Below, one piece after another: positions 34,325 through 42,676 of a DNA stretch of 64,000 nucleotides; the stretch's first letter is position 1, and every line of letters starts with the position of its first letter. Source of the stretch: Bacteroides neonati (GTDB lineage: Bacteria; Bacteroidota; Bacteroidia; Bacteroidales; Bacteroidaceae); the NCBI RefSeq assembly GCF_000499785.1, contig NZ_HG726024.1, forward strand, positions 151,276 through 215,275, written 5' to 3'. The notes under the pieces were generated by a model. It searched no databases. It was not told where the DNA came from and saw nothing but the letters and a program-made list of their open reading frames with translations. The translations under genes were made by a program, and so were the position numbers.

Positions 34325-34530
34325 AGGAAAACAGAGAGGCGCATTAAAATTCCATTTTGCTTTCCAAAAGAAAAATATGCCTATTGGCGTTTAGCGAACA
34401 CAAGATTTGATTTTGCGGTTATAAATGGAGGAATTTGATAATAGGTAAAAAGGGATGAGTAGCAGTTATAACAGGAAGAGAAGAATGTAATGAGCAAAAA
34501 TAAAAGCGACTCGAAAGTCGCTTTTATTAG
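34325..34530 (+). ncRNA. Candidate noncoding RNA D (weak)
   Basis: TTACTTTGCGG (about 34313-34323), a poor match to TAnnTTTG, lies about 170 nt upstream of the YubB-like start, the same relative place as the + strand boxes at 31155 and 33203. A transcript would run about 205 nt to the terminator at 34499-34528. The intergenic region 34146-34543 shows no gene. Included mainly because of the shared layout. Confidence 0.2.
34499..34528. terminator. Intrinsic terminator after ssb
   Basis: Perfect 13-bp arms AATAAAAGCGACT / AGTCGCTTTTATT with a CGAA tetraloop, 15 bp past the ssb stop. On the - strand it is followed by TTTTG, a good intrinsic terminator, and it could also work on the + strand. Confidence 0.75.
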
Positions 34531-34543
34531 AGAGAACCAAGAA

Positions 34544-34918
34544 TTATTTCTTGGCTTTCTTTGATGTGGATTTCTGCTCTGCAGGAGCTTCCTCTTTTTC
34601 AGGAGTAGCAAAAAACTCGGTGGCAACCATTACCATACGATTGTGTTTGCCTTTGTCATCACTCCATTCTTCAGGTTTGAAATAGCCGCGAACGGTTATC
34701 ATTTGTCCCTTTTTCAATAGTTCAAAGGATGCGCTTTCGTTTTTGCGCCAAACCTCCACAAACATAAAAGTTGATACCCTTTTGGTTTCTTCGCCAACGG
34801 TCTCTGTTCGACCGACTGCCAAGGAGAATTTTGCAACACTTGCGGTAGTGAATTGATGGATCTGAGCATCTTTACCTATGAAACCTGTAACTGCGAAAGA
34901 ATTTTCAATCTTCTTCAT
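34544..34918 (-). CDS. ssb: Single-stranded DNA-binding protein
   Basis: A single OB fold (NSFAVTGFIGKDAQIHQF; ASVAKFSLAVGRTE; FMFVEVWRKNES; GQMITVRGYFKPEEW; HNRMVMVATEFFA). The C-terminal tail is short and Lys-rich (TSKKAKK) and lacks the acidic DDDIPF-type tip that host SSBs use for partner binding. Such shortened SSBs are common on Bacteroidales elements. It protects single-stranded DNA during transfer. Confidence 0.85.
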   Translation of the reverse strand: MKKIENSFAVTGFIGKDAQIHQFTTASVAKFSLAVGRTETVGEETKRVSTFMFVEVWRKNESASFELLKKGQMITVRGYFKPEEWSDDKGKHNRMVMVATEFFATPEKEEAPAEQKSTSKKAKK

Positions 34919-35107
34919 AACGATAATTTTTAGAAGTTATACAATCAATTTTTATAATGCACCAAGATATTGCAGTCATAGGGCAGCACCAAGGATAGCG
35001 GTTCAATACTCTTTTTATTCTGAGCATCAGAAAAAAAAGGAAGATTGTGCCGATACGCCATTGGTCAGAATGAAATGTCCCGTAACCGTATCAGCGGTGC
35101 TGCATTA

Positions 35108-35115
35108 TAGCTTTG
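35108..35115 (+). promoter_or_regulatory. Candidate + strand -7 box for noncoding RNA E
   Basis: TAGCTTTG matches TAnnTTTG and is followed by GCATTAAGAAAAATGAT, similar to the GCTGAAAAATGAT that follows the box at 31155. It lies about 190 nt upstream of the ssb start. No good -33 box. Confidence 0.35.
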
Positions 35116-35121
35116 CATTAA

Positions 35122-35602
35122 GAAAAATGATGTGACTTCGCTCAAAAATGCAGTGGTGAGGCAGGCTTGAAATATTGTAGTGGGGGTTGATAAAGGAGTG
35201 CTATCCGCTCATATCGACAAGTGAAAAATCTACTTGTGGTCAAACGATAGCCTATACAGCAAAGAAACCCACTATCAGCCGGATGTGGTGGTTGCATGAA
35301 CGGCTTTCTAATGGCGCATCTGTCTATTGATGGACAGATGATATTGCATATATGAGGTCATAATGGAGACTGGATCGTGATACAAAAACATCTTGTAATG
35401 GGCTTGACGATTATTACCTCCCATGAAAAGATGATGCAAGAGAAATCCATTCAGGAATGGCTTTCTATATTTCTAGAAAGTGGCATGGTCGCAATTTGCG
35501 AATGGGAACAGATATAAATGGATAACCCGAAGGGCAGAAAGCTGGTATAAGAGGGTACGGCTGGTGCAAGACTCCCGCCCATACGAAAGTCTGGGCGGGA
35601 GT
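35122..35602 (+). ncRNA. Candidate noncoding RNA E
   Basis: A ~480-bp span without a believable gene. It has several local hairpins (CATCTGTC/GACAGATG at 35317-35340) and two copies of the word GGCTTTCTA shared with span C. It ends at a GC-rich dyad with perfect 11-bp arms ACTCCCGCCCA (35571-35581) and TGGGCGGGAGT (35592-35602). The dyad also fits a terminator for the - strand gene stopping at 35621. The whole region 34919-35620 shows nothing else. Confidence 0.3.
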
Positions 35603-35620
35603 GGGATTCTATATTCATTA

Positions 35621-36016
35621 TTACATATCCTCTTCTTTTGACAATTTATATCTTCCATATGCATCAAATGTTTCTTTGATAGTATTTGATAAATCGTCAA
35701 ACCTCAAAGGTGTTATCTTAGCAAAATACTGTATTCCATTTGTAGGATAGCAACAATTGGTTACTAGTCTACAAGGATTGCCAAAAAGATAATGGAGTTG
35801 GAATTTATCGTCTGGGCGAACTTGGAAGTGTTTAGATAAGATTTCCAATGCTTTGTTGCCTTTCTCAATCGCTTCTTCCAACGTATCAAAGATGCCAATC
35901 GTAATTGTCTTATTACGACATACACTGTTAGTTACATCTTCTGGTTGGTCATGATAGCGAAACTCGATTGTTAATAACTCCTTTTGCGTATTTATTATTG
36001 CTGTATTCATTTTCAT
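35621..36016 (-). CDS. Hypothetical protein (131 aa), last element gene before the IS
   Basis: A soluble 131-residue protein without a recognised family (LLTIEFRYHDQPEDVTNSVC; IGIFDTLEEAIEKGNKALEI). The start ATG at 36016 (or 36010, second Met) is only about 15 bp from the IS1380 end, so its own promoter was removed by the IS junction unless the IS supplies one. It follows the element operon orientation. Confidence 0.6.
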   Translation of the reverse strand: MKMNTAIINTQKELLTIEFRYHDQPEDVTNSVCRNKTITIGIFDTLEEAIEKGNKALEILSKHFQVRPDDKFQLHYLFGNPCRLVTNCCYPTNGIQYFAKITPLRFDDLSNTIKETFDAYGRYKLSKEEDM

Positions 36017-36031
36017 CAGATTTTAATCATA

Positions 36032-37618
36032 CCTTAAATCCGCAGTCATATTATTTTCAGAGAATCCAAACACTTGAGGATGAATAACATCCTCAAGGTT
36101 TGGTTATGTCACAAGATTCACCTAAATTAGTGCTACCAAACAAACCATAAAGGTACTTGTGCATATGACAACAAAAATAGCCATAAAATCAGATAATATC
36201 ACTCCTTTTGGGGGTATATTTTACGCAATGGATGAATTTTCTCGTTTAGGACTGAATTCCGTGATCGATAAATCTTTAGGATTACGTTCTTCCTACGCCG
36301 GTTACCAATATAGCGAAATTATTTCGAGCCTATTTTGGATCTACTATTGCGGCGGTGACCACATCGAAGATATCGGCAAACACCTTGGCAAACATCTTGA
36401 ATTACGCCCGGATACTGAAATCCCCAGTCCGGATACTTTATTGAGAGGCATAAAAGAACTCGCAGAATTGGATATCCACTATACTTCCCAAAAAGGAGCA
36501 AGCTATGCTTTCAATAAGGCGGAACAGCTTAATAGTTTGATGCTCGATATGCTCCTTCAAACAGAACAACTCAAGCCAAACACGCTTTATAACTTGGACT
36601 TCGACCACCAGTTTATTCCCACAGAAAAGTATGACACTCAGTATTCTTACAAGAAAAAACGTGGTTATTTCCCCGGCACGGCAACTATTGGTGGTAACAT
36701 TGTTGGTGTGGAAAATCGGGCCGCAAACGCAAATGTCCGTTTTCGTCAAGCGGATACGCTCCAACGGACTTTTCGTCGTTTGGCCGATAGGGGAATATTC
36801 ATAGACCGTTGCCGGATGGACTGTGGTTCTTATTCGGAAGAGATTATCCGTATGACACATGGCTACTGCAACAAGTTCTACATACGAGCCGGCAAATGTC
36901 AGTCTCTGTATGAAGAAATGACGAAAATCACAGATTGGAAAAAAGAAGAAATCAACTTCGAGAATTATGAAGTGACCTCCATACCTTTTACTTCCTTTTT
37001 GCAAGAAGAAAACTACCGACTTGTTATTCAAAGGCAAAAGCGTAAGGACAACCAATTGGACCTATTTGATGGTGAATACACCTATCGGTGCATCTTAACC
37101 AATGACCATGAAAGTTCTGAAAAAGACATTGTACTCTTCTACAATGCTCGTGGAGCCTGTGAAAGAACATTCGACATGATGAATAACGATTTCGGGTGGA
37201 GTCATCTTCCCTGTTCATTCCTCAAAGAGAATACAGTATTCCTGCTACTTACAGCCATGGCTAAAAACTTTTATGCTTACCTTATTGAGAAGGTTGCAGC
37301 CGTGTTTGAAGATATTGAACCGGTAAGCCGAGTCAAACGATTTATCTTTCGATTCATTACAGTTCCTGCGAAATGGGTAAAGACAGGCAGACAATGGGTA
37401 CTCAATATTTATTCCGACAAACCATACAAGTTGCTTTGGAGTCCGTAAAAACAACTTTTCGTGGGATTACTTATGCCTTCAGCTAACTGGGGAAAGGGGA
37501 AGCTATGCCCTATAACCTGAAATCAAGGAGAAAAGCAGGGGGAAAAGCTACGAGTAGGAACTATTAGGTGAATTAAATCGCTATTTGAATCAGTTATAAA
37601 TTAGCTGCGGATTTGAGG
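36032..37618 (+). mobile_element. IS1380-family insertion sequence, complete, 1587 bp
   Basis: The ends are imperfect inverted repeats starting CCT: left CCTTAAATCCGCAG (36032-36045), and right, reverse-complemented, CCTCAAATCCGCAG (ending 37618), 13 of 14 identical with partial similarity beyond. Between them is one full transposase gene. A perfect 10-bp hairpin CTTGAGGATG/CATCCTCAAG (36073-36097) lies before the transposase, a usual block to outside transcription. The 4-bp flanks differ (CATA left, ATCA right), so there is no simple target duplication. The left side is mobile-element DNA, and the right side is a truncated chromosomal gene. Confidence 0.85.
36159..37448 (+). CDS. tnp: IS1380-family transposase
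   Basis: A 429-aa DDE transposase with the IS1380 pattern: LNSLMLDMLLQTEQLKPNTL, then YNLDFDHQF with the first Asp; GIFIDRCRMDCGSYSEEI with the second; and ACERTFDMMNNDFGWSHLP with the Glu. It is full length with no frameshift, so it may be active. The start is uncertain between the first ATG (36159, with a second at 36165) and later ones. Confidence 0.9.
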   Translation: MHMTTKIAIKSDNITPFGGIFYAMDEFSRLGLNSVIDKSLGLRSSYAGYQYSEIISSLFWIYYCGGDHIEDIGKHLGKHLELRPDTEIPSPDTLLRGIKELAELDIHYTSQKGASYAFNKAEQLNSLMLDMLLQTEQLKPNTLYNLDFDHQFIPTEKYDTQYSYKKKRGYFPGTATIGGNIVGVENRAANANVRFRQADTLQRTFRRLADRGIFIDRCRMDCGSYSEEIIRMTHGYCNKFYIRAGKCQSLYEEMTKITDWKKEEINFENYEVTSIPFTSFLQEENYRLVIQRQKRKDNQLDLFDGEYTYRCILTNDHESSEKDIVLFYNARGACERTFDMMNNDFGWSHLPCSFLKENTVFLLLTAMAKNFYAYLIEKVAAVFEDIEPVSRVKRFIFRFITVPAKWVKTGRQWVLNIYSDKPYKLLWSP

Positions 37619-39072
37619 ATCAATATAAAGATGTGATTGTTTTTCTTTGAGGTTAGCCGAATAGATGTTGGTGATGGGGCTGTTGCAATCCCACTTAAAG
37701 AAGGCGATATCGGGAGAGTTAGTCATCAAGTTGTCGACTACTCCGAATACAAAATCCTGTACTTTGGGGTTACTCAAATCGAGTACCATCTGATTGCGGA
37801 AGTAGTACTCATCACGGTTGGGCAGGTGAATCACCCAATCTTTGTGTTTTTCGTAAAGTTCACTCTTGGGGTTCACCATTTCGGGCTCTATCCACAGTCC
37901 GAATTTCACGCGTTTGCCTTTGGCAACTTGGGTGAGGTGGGTAATGCCGTTGGGCAGTTTATCGGCAGTAACTTCCCAGTCGCCCAATCCTTGGCGATCA
38001 CTGCTGCGAGGATATTTGTTAGCAAACCATCCGTCGTCGAGCAAGAACATATCCACACCCAACTCCACGGCATCGTCCATGAGAGTTTCGAGTTTCTTCT
38101 CGTCAAAATTGAAATAGGTGGCTTCCCAGTTGTTGAGCAACGTCATGCGGTCTTTGTCTCAGTCTTTCACCTGATAAGCACGTGCCCAATCATGGAAATT
38201 TCGACTGGCTTCTCCCTTTCCGTTGAAGCTGTAAGTGAAGTAGAAATCGGGGTGCGAAATACTTCATTGGGTTTTAGATGGTAGGCCGAAGCATAAGGGT
38301 TGATGCCCGAGAGGATGCGAAGTTGGTTCTTATTGTCAATCTCGAACACAAAGCTGAAGTTACCCGTCCATCCGATGGTACCAACAATGACTTCACCGTT
38401 ATTCTCATCAGCCTTGCCATCTAGTGCCAACTGAAAAAAAGGCGAGCAGAACATATTGGCTCGACTGCCTAGTTTGCTATCTAAAACCTTCTTCCCAAAT
38501 TCCAACGGAACCTCTTTCAAGCGTACCTCACTTGCCCAGTCGCCGGAGAACTCTGTCAGAAGATAGTTGTTTCGATTGAGATGAAGCATAGACGAGGCAT
38601 ACTTTTCTAACACCACCGGTTTCTTCTCTTTGTGGCTGATTTCAGTATAAGTCTTGATCAGATTCTCCTTCTCATAGGCAACATAATGCAGGAGCACGGT
38701 CACGGGGTATTTATCGTCCTGCAACGTGATAATCGTCTCTTCGACTCCCGGCGATACGCGATTCACAGAGTGAGACGCGTACTTCAGTAGTAAAGAGGGA
38801 TTGCCATCATTATGCAACAAGTGGATAGCCGGCTCAAAGTAATCTTCGAGCCCATGCGTAATATAAGCTTCGGTACCCGTTGACAAAAAGGATATGTCCG
38901 AATCATGATTCAAACGCTTGCCCAGATAACTCTGGTACAAACGTCCATTATCAGCCACCTTATAAATGAGACTCACTTGGTTTGTGGTAATCTTGATAAT
39001 TGGTTTATCTGCTGCTTTCAGCACACACGTTGTGCATAAGAAGCACATCAGGAAAAACAGTTTTACTTTCAT
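37619..39072 (-). pseudogene. Decayed GH36 alpha-galactosidase, truncated by the IS
   Basis: Two frames give one protein. 39072-38270 encodes a signal peptide (MKVKLFFLMCFLCTTCVLKA) and the N-terminal beta-sandwich. 38146-37619 encodes the TIM barrel start (NNWEATYFNFDEKKLETLMD, LDDGWF, LWIEPEMV, and the nucleophile motif FFKWDCNSP). Between them is a one-base loss in a C run near 38268, after which the frame that continues the family (DFYFTYSFNGKGEASRNFHD) is out of phase. There is also an in-frame TGA near 38160. The C-terminal third is missing because the IS begins after the codon for the Asp in LYID. The gene is dead by at least three lesions. It once cleaved alpha-linked galactose. Confidence 0.8.
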
Positions 39073-39199
39073 GGTATAAAATTAGGTGTTGAATGAATAA
39101 AAAAAATGATATCGTTGAAAAATGTAAACAAATAAACTTTTCTATTGCTGATTCGCATAAATAAACCAGAGTAATTATCTCCAAAAGCTGTATGTCTAA

Positions 39200-39915
39200 C
39201 CGAAAGAATCAATTAGTGCCGTTATATTTTTAACTGGCGATTTGCACGGAAGAAACATCCAACTGCTTATCCCTGATTGGAATCGGCAACCCACTCCCGA
39301 CTATGCACCGACTAAAGATCCAAATGGTTGGGGAATAAAATGCCAGGAGATTCCTTTGCGCGAAGGTGTTAATGTAATCCATGTTCAACAAGGGGGCAAT
39401 GTGTACCTAGATTATTTTGCAGACGATCCGGAAACGGCTCCCGAAATCAGTATCCACTTCCCAACAGGTCTTGTTAACGGCTACTTTGACTCATCCATTC
39501 ACAGTAACGAAGAGTGGAATCGACTGTTAGACAATGCCGTAAGCCCAGTCATGGACGCTCGTGGGAAATACATACAAACGGTTTATCCCGTACAGTATCT
39601 CAAGCAGTTTGCCTACGGAAAAGGAATCGAGCTCATGGAGAACTACGATCAAATCATGTATCAGCAATATACCTTTATGGGCGCAGTGAAATACAACTGT
39701 ATCCCTCAAAAACGAATTTTGGCACGGGTCAACTACAACTACTATATGTTTCGCGATGGAGACGGGGATTCTTTAAAGAGGGAGACTTTCAAATCAAAGA
39801 TTATGCACAGTACAACTTTACCGTCACACCTGAGATGAGCAATGAGGTGAAAACGTACATTGCCGATAAGAAATATCCGAAACCGGCCGAAGATATAACG
39901 CTATTAACCGACTAG
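39200..39915 (+). pseudogene. M60-like metallopeptidase fragment
   Basis: An open frame from about 39200 to 39838 without a clear ATG resembles the N-terminal part of the M60 domain: VIFLTGDLHGRNIQLLIPDW, IPLREGVNVI, ISIHFPTGLVNGYFDSSIHS, LMENYDQIMYQQYTFMGAVK. It breaks near 39770, where a +1 frame (GDFQIKDYAQYNFTVTPEM) continues to a stop at 39913-39915. The zinc HExxH and the start are missing. Bacteroidales M60 enzymes act on mucin-type glycoproteins. This is a remnant. Confidence 0.55.
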
Positions 39916-40236
39916 CTTTTGGAAAAGATTAGCTTTTGGAAAATATCACCTGACAATCAACACTTTAAGGAGTACATACTATTGATATATAAGAGTACGT
40001 ACTCTTGCAACCCTACAGCATCTTTCATTGAACGGATGAATTAATATCTGTTTTCATGTTTACTAATTAAAGTTTATATCGTATTTTTGTTCTACAGAAG
40101 GATTTCAAGGAGTTAAAGGAACTAAAAAAAACAACCATAAAGTGGGGGTACACCCTATTTATGTGTATTTATAGTGTGTACATTCATTTTGAACGTTAAA
40201 ATACAAATTTATTTTTTATTTACTAATCTAATTATT
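39916..40236 (+). promoter_or_regulatory. Regulatory region of the GH109 operon
   Basis: There is a tandem copy of TAGCTTTTGGAAAA (about 39914 and 39931). A perfect 16-bp palindrome AAGAGTACGTACTCTT lies at 39991-40006, with a partial copy AAGGAGTACATACT just before it. The -7 box TATTTTTG is at 40082-40089. A possible stem GTACAC/GTGTAC lies at about 40146-40183. The palindromes may be a repressor or activator site; the leader would be about 145 nt. No gene seen. Confidence 0.4.
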
Positions 40237-41652
40237 ATGCGTAAACTATTAAGTACCTTACTGATTGGTCTTACTCTGCTAACCTATCAAACGGGTTATG
40301 CTCAAAACAAAGGAAAAGCTACAATCAAAAAAGTAGCCCCTATTACTGTAAAAACACCTGCCCGCCCTGTCGGACAGAAAGATGTGATTAATTTAGTTAC
40401 TCCGAAACTGGAAACGGTACGTGTTGGGTTCATCGGCCTCGGCATGCGCGGCCCCGGTGCAGTAGCACGTTTCACTAAGATACCCGGGACACAGGTAGTA
40501 GCCTTGTGCGACATCCGCCCCGAAAGTGTAGAAAAAACTCAGCAGATATTGAAGAAAGCGGGACTGCCGGAAGCAGCATCTTATAGCGGAACGGAAGACG
40601 CATGGAAACAACTTTGCGATCGCGACGATATTGACTTGGTGTACATTGCTACCGACTGGAAACACCATGCCGACATGGGCGTATACGCCATGGAAAAGGG
40701 CAAGCACGTAGCCATCGAAGTGCCTGCGGCAATGACGCTGGACGAAATTTGGAAGCTCATTAACACCTCAGAGAGAACACGTAAACACTGCATGCAACTC
40801 GAAAACTGTGTGTATGACTTCTTCGAACTAACCTCACTGAACATGGCTCAACAGGGCATCTTTGGCGAAGTACTTCACGTAGAAGGTGCTTACATCCACA
40901 ACCTTGAAGAGTTTTGGCCTTCATACTGGAACAACTGGCGCATGGATTACAACCGGAAATACCGTGGCGACGTATATGCCACACACGGCATCGGACCGGC
41001 TTGTCAGCTGCTCGATATTCACCGTGGCGACCGTTTGAAAACGTTGGTAGCTATGGACACCAAAGCGGTTAATGGCCCGGCTTACATCAAAAGCAAAACA
41101 GGCGAAGAGGTAAAAGATTTCCAAAACGGTGATCAAACGTCAACGTTGATTCGCACAGAAAACGGTAAAACGATGTTGATCCAACACAACGTAATGACTC
41201 CACGTCCTTACAGCCGCATGTATCAAGTAACCGGTACGGATGGTTATGCCAGCAAATACCCGATTGAGGAGTATTGCCTGCGTCCTTCTAAAGTATCAAG
41301 CGAGGTAGCACCCGACCACGAAAAGTTGAACGCACACGGATCGGTACCCCAAGAGGTTAAAAAGGCCTTGATGGAGAAATACAAACACCCTATTCATGTT
41401 GAACTGGAAGAGACAGCCAAGAAAGTAGGCGGACACGGTGGAATGGACTATATCATGGATTATCGCTTGGTATACTGTCTGCGCAACGGATTGCCTCTTG
41501 ACATGGACGTTTATGACCTGGCCGAATGGTGTTCAATGGCTGAGTTGACTCGCATCTCTATTGAAAACAATTCGAATGCAGTAGCTATCCCCGATTTCAC
41601 ACGTGGTGGATGGAACAAAGTAAAAGGATATAAACACGCTTTTGCACAGTAA
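40237..41652 (+). CDS. GH109-family NAD-dependent glycosidase (Gfo/Idh/MocA fold)
   Basis: The ATG at 40237 gives a signal peptide (MRKLLSTLLIGLTLLTYQTG). The Rossmann domain has GFIGLGMRGPG and CDIRPE. EVPAAMTLDEIWKLI and YATHGIGPACQLLDI are the typical GH109 segments. GH109 enzymes use bound NAD to hydrolyse alpha-GalNAc linkages. The full length (471 aa) is normal. It is first in a row of four same-strand genes (YitT, GH2, kinase) that together fit breakdown of host O-glycans carrying GalNAc and Gal. Confidence 0.88.
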   Translation: MRKLLSTLLIGLTLLTYQTGYAQNKGKATIKKVAPITVKTPARPVGQKDVINLVTPKLETVRVGFIGLGMRGPGAVARFTKIPGTQVVALCDIRPESVEKTQQILKKAGLPEAASYSGTEDAWKQLCDRDDIDLVYIATDWKHHADMGVYAMEKGKHVAIEVPAAMTLDEIWKLINTSERTRKHCMQLENCVYDFFELTSLNMAQQGIFGEVLHVEGAYIHNLEEFWPSYWNNWRMDYNRKYRGDVYATHGIGPACQLLDIHRGDRLKTLVAMDTKAVNGPAYIKSKTGEEVKDFQNGDQTSTLIRTENGKTMLIQHNVMTPRPYSRMYQVTGTDGYASKYPIEEYCLRPSKVSSEVAPDHEKLNAHGSVPQEVKKALMEKYKHPIHVELEETAKKVGGHGGMDYIMDYRLVYCLRNGLPLDMDVYDLAEWCSMAELTRISIENNSNAVAIPDFTRGGWNKVKGYKHAFAQ

Positions 41653-41670
41653 AAAAATAAGCATTAAACT

Positions 41671-41742
41671 AGACACGGGTTACACGAACGGACATTGCCT
41701 CCCCCCTACAACAGAGGCATACCGGACGTGTAATCCGTGTCT
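41671..41742 (+). terminator. Long stem-loop between GH109 and yitT
   Basis: AGACACGGGTTACACG (41671-41686) pairs with CGTGTAATCCGTGTCT (41727-41742), 15 of 16 with one G-U. The inner stems CGG/CCG and TGCCTC/GAGGCA extend it. No T-run follows. It lies 18 bp after the GH109 stop, so it may stabilise the GH109 mRNA or partly terminate before the downstream genes. Confidence 0.6.
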
Positions 41743-41766
41743 GACATATAACCACCTGCCAAATTC

Positions 41767-42657
41767 ATGAAAAAGATTATCACAAAACCATCGAAACAAG
41801 ATGCCATCAGAGAAACAAAAGATTACCTGATGATTGCCTTGGGAATGATTCTTTATGGAATCGGGTGGACTCTGTTCCTTCTTCCCAACGACATCACCGC
41901 CGGTGGCGTGCCGGGCATTGCCTCCATCGTTTATTTTGCTACCGGATTTCCGGTGCAATATACCTACTTTGCCATCAATGCCCTCTTATTACTGCTTTCA
42001 CTCAAGATAATGGGATATAGATTTAGTGTAAAAACCATTTTTGCCGTATTTACGCTAACGTTCTTTCTCTCCATCATTCAAGAACTAAGCAAAGGAGTGA
42101 CTCTGCTGCAAGATCAACCCTTCATGGCTTGCGTATTGGGTGCTTCGTTTTGTGGCACAGGTATTGGGGTGGCCTTTACATTTAATGGTAGTAGCGGAGG
42201 AACCGATATCATAGCTGCTATCATCAACAAGTACAAAGACATCACGCTGGGCAGGGTGATGCTGATTTGCGACCTTATTATCATCTCATCCAGTTATTTT
42301 GTCTTAAAAGACTGGGAAAAAGTAGTCTATGGATTCGTAACGTTATATATTTGTAGTTTCGTACTCGACCAAGTAGTAAACAGTGCCCGCCAGTCTGTTC
42401 AGTTTTTTATCATATCTGATAAATATGAGGAAATAGGGCGCCAAATTAACGAGTATCCTCACCGCGGAGTTACGGTGATTAACGCTACCGGATTATATAC
42501 GGGTAGAGAGCAGAAAATGATGTTTATTTTGGCTAAAAGACGCGAATCTACCATCATTTTTCGAATTATTAAAGACATAGATCCCAGTGCCTTTGTTTCG
42601 CAAAGTGCTGTAATAGGGGTCTATGGAGAAGGATTTGATCCTATCAAAGTAAAATAA
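41767..42657 (+). CDS. YitT-family membrane protein
   Basis: Five to six membrane helices (MIALGMILYGIGWTLFLLPN; GIASIVYFATGFPVQYTYF; ALLLLLSLKIMGYRFSV) followed by a C-terminal DUF2179-type domain (IISDKYEEIGRQINEYPHRG; MMFILAKRRESTIIFRII). Characterised roles in the family are few, and the substrate is unknown. It is placed between the GH109 and beta-galactosidase genes, which hints at a link to glycan use, though it may only share the transcript. Confidence 0.85.
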   Translation: MKKIITKPSKQDAIRETKDYLMIALGMILYGIGWTLFLLPNDITAGGVPGIASIVYFATGFPVQYTYFAINALLLLLSLKIMGYRFSVKTIFAVFTLTFFLSIIQELSKGVTLLQDQPFMACVLGASFCGTGIGVAFTFNGSSGGTDIIAAIINKYKDITLGRVMLICDLIIISSSYFVLKDWEKVVYGFVTLYICSFVLDQVVNSARQSVQFFIISDKYEEIGRQINEYPHRGVTVINATGLYTGREQKMMFILAKRRESTIIFRIIKDIDPSAFVSQSAVIGVYGEGFDPIKVK

Positions 42658-42676
42658 AACAGTATACAAGAAAAAC

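Noticed and set aside
36116..37573. Alternative IS ends at the ATTCACCTAA repeats (36116 and 37564)
   Set aside because: A 10-bp inverted match exists, but the outer CCT(T/C)AAATCCGCAG repeats are longer, start with the family-typical CCT and coincide with the GH36 truncation point.
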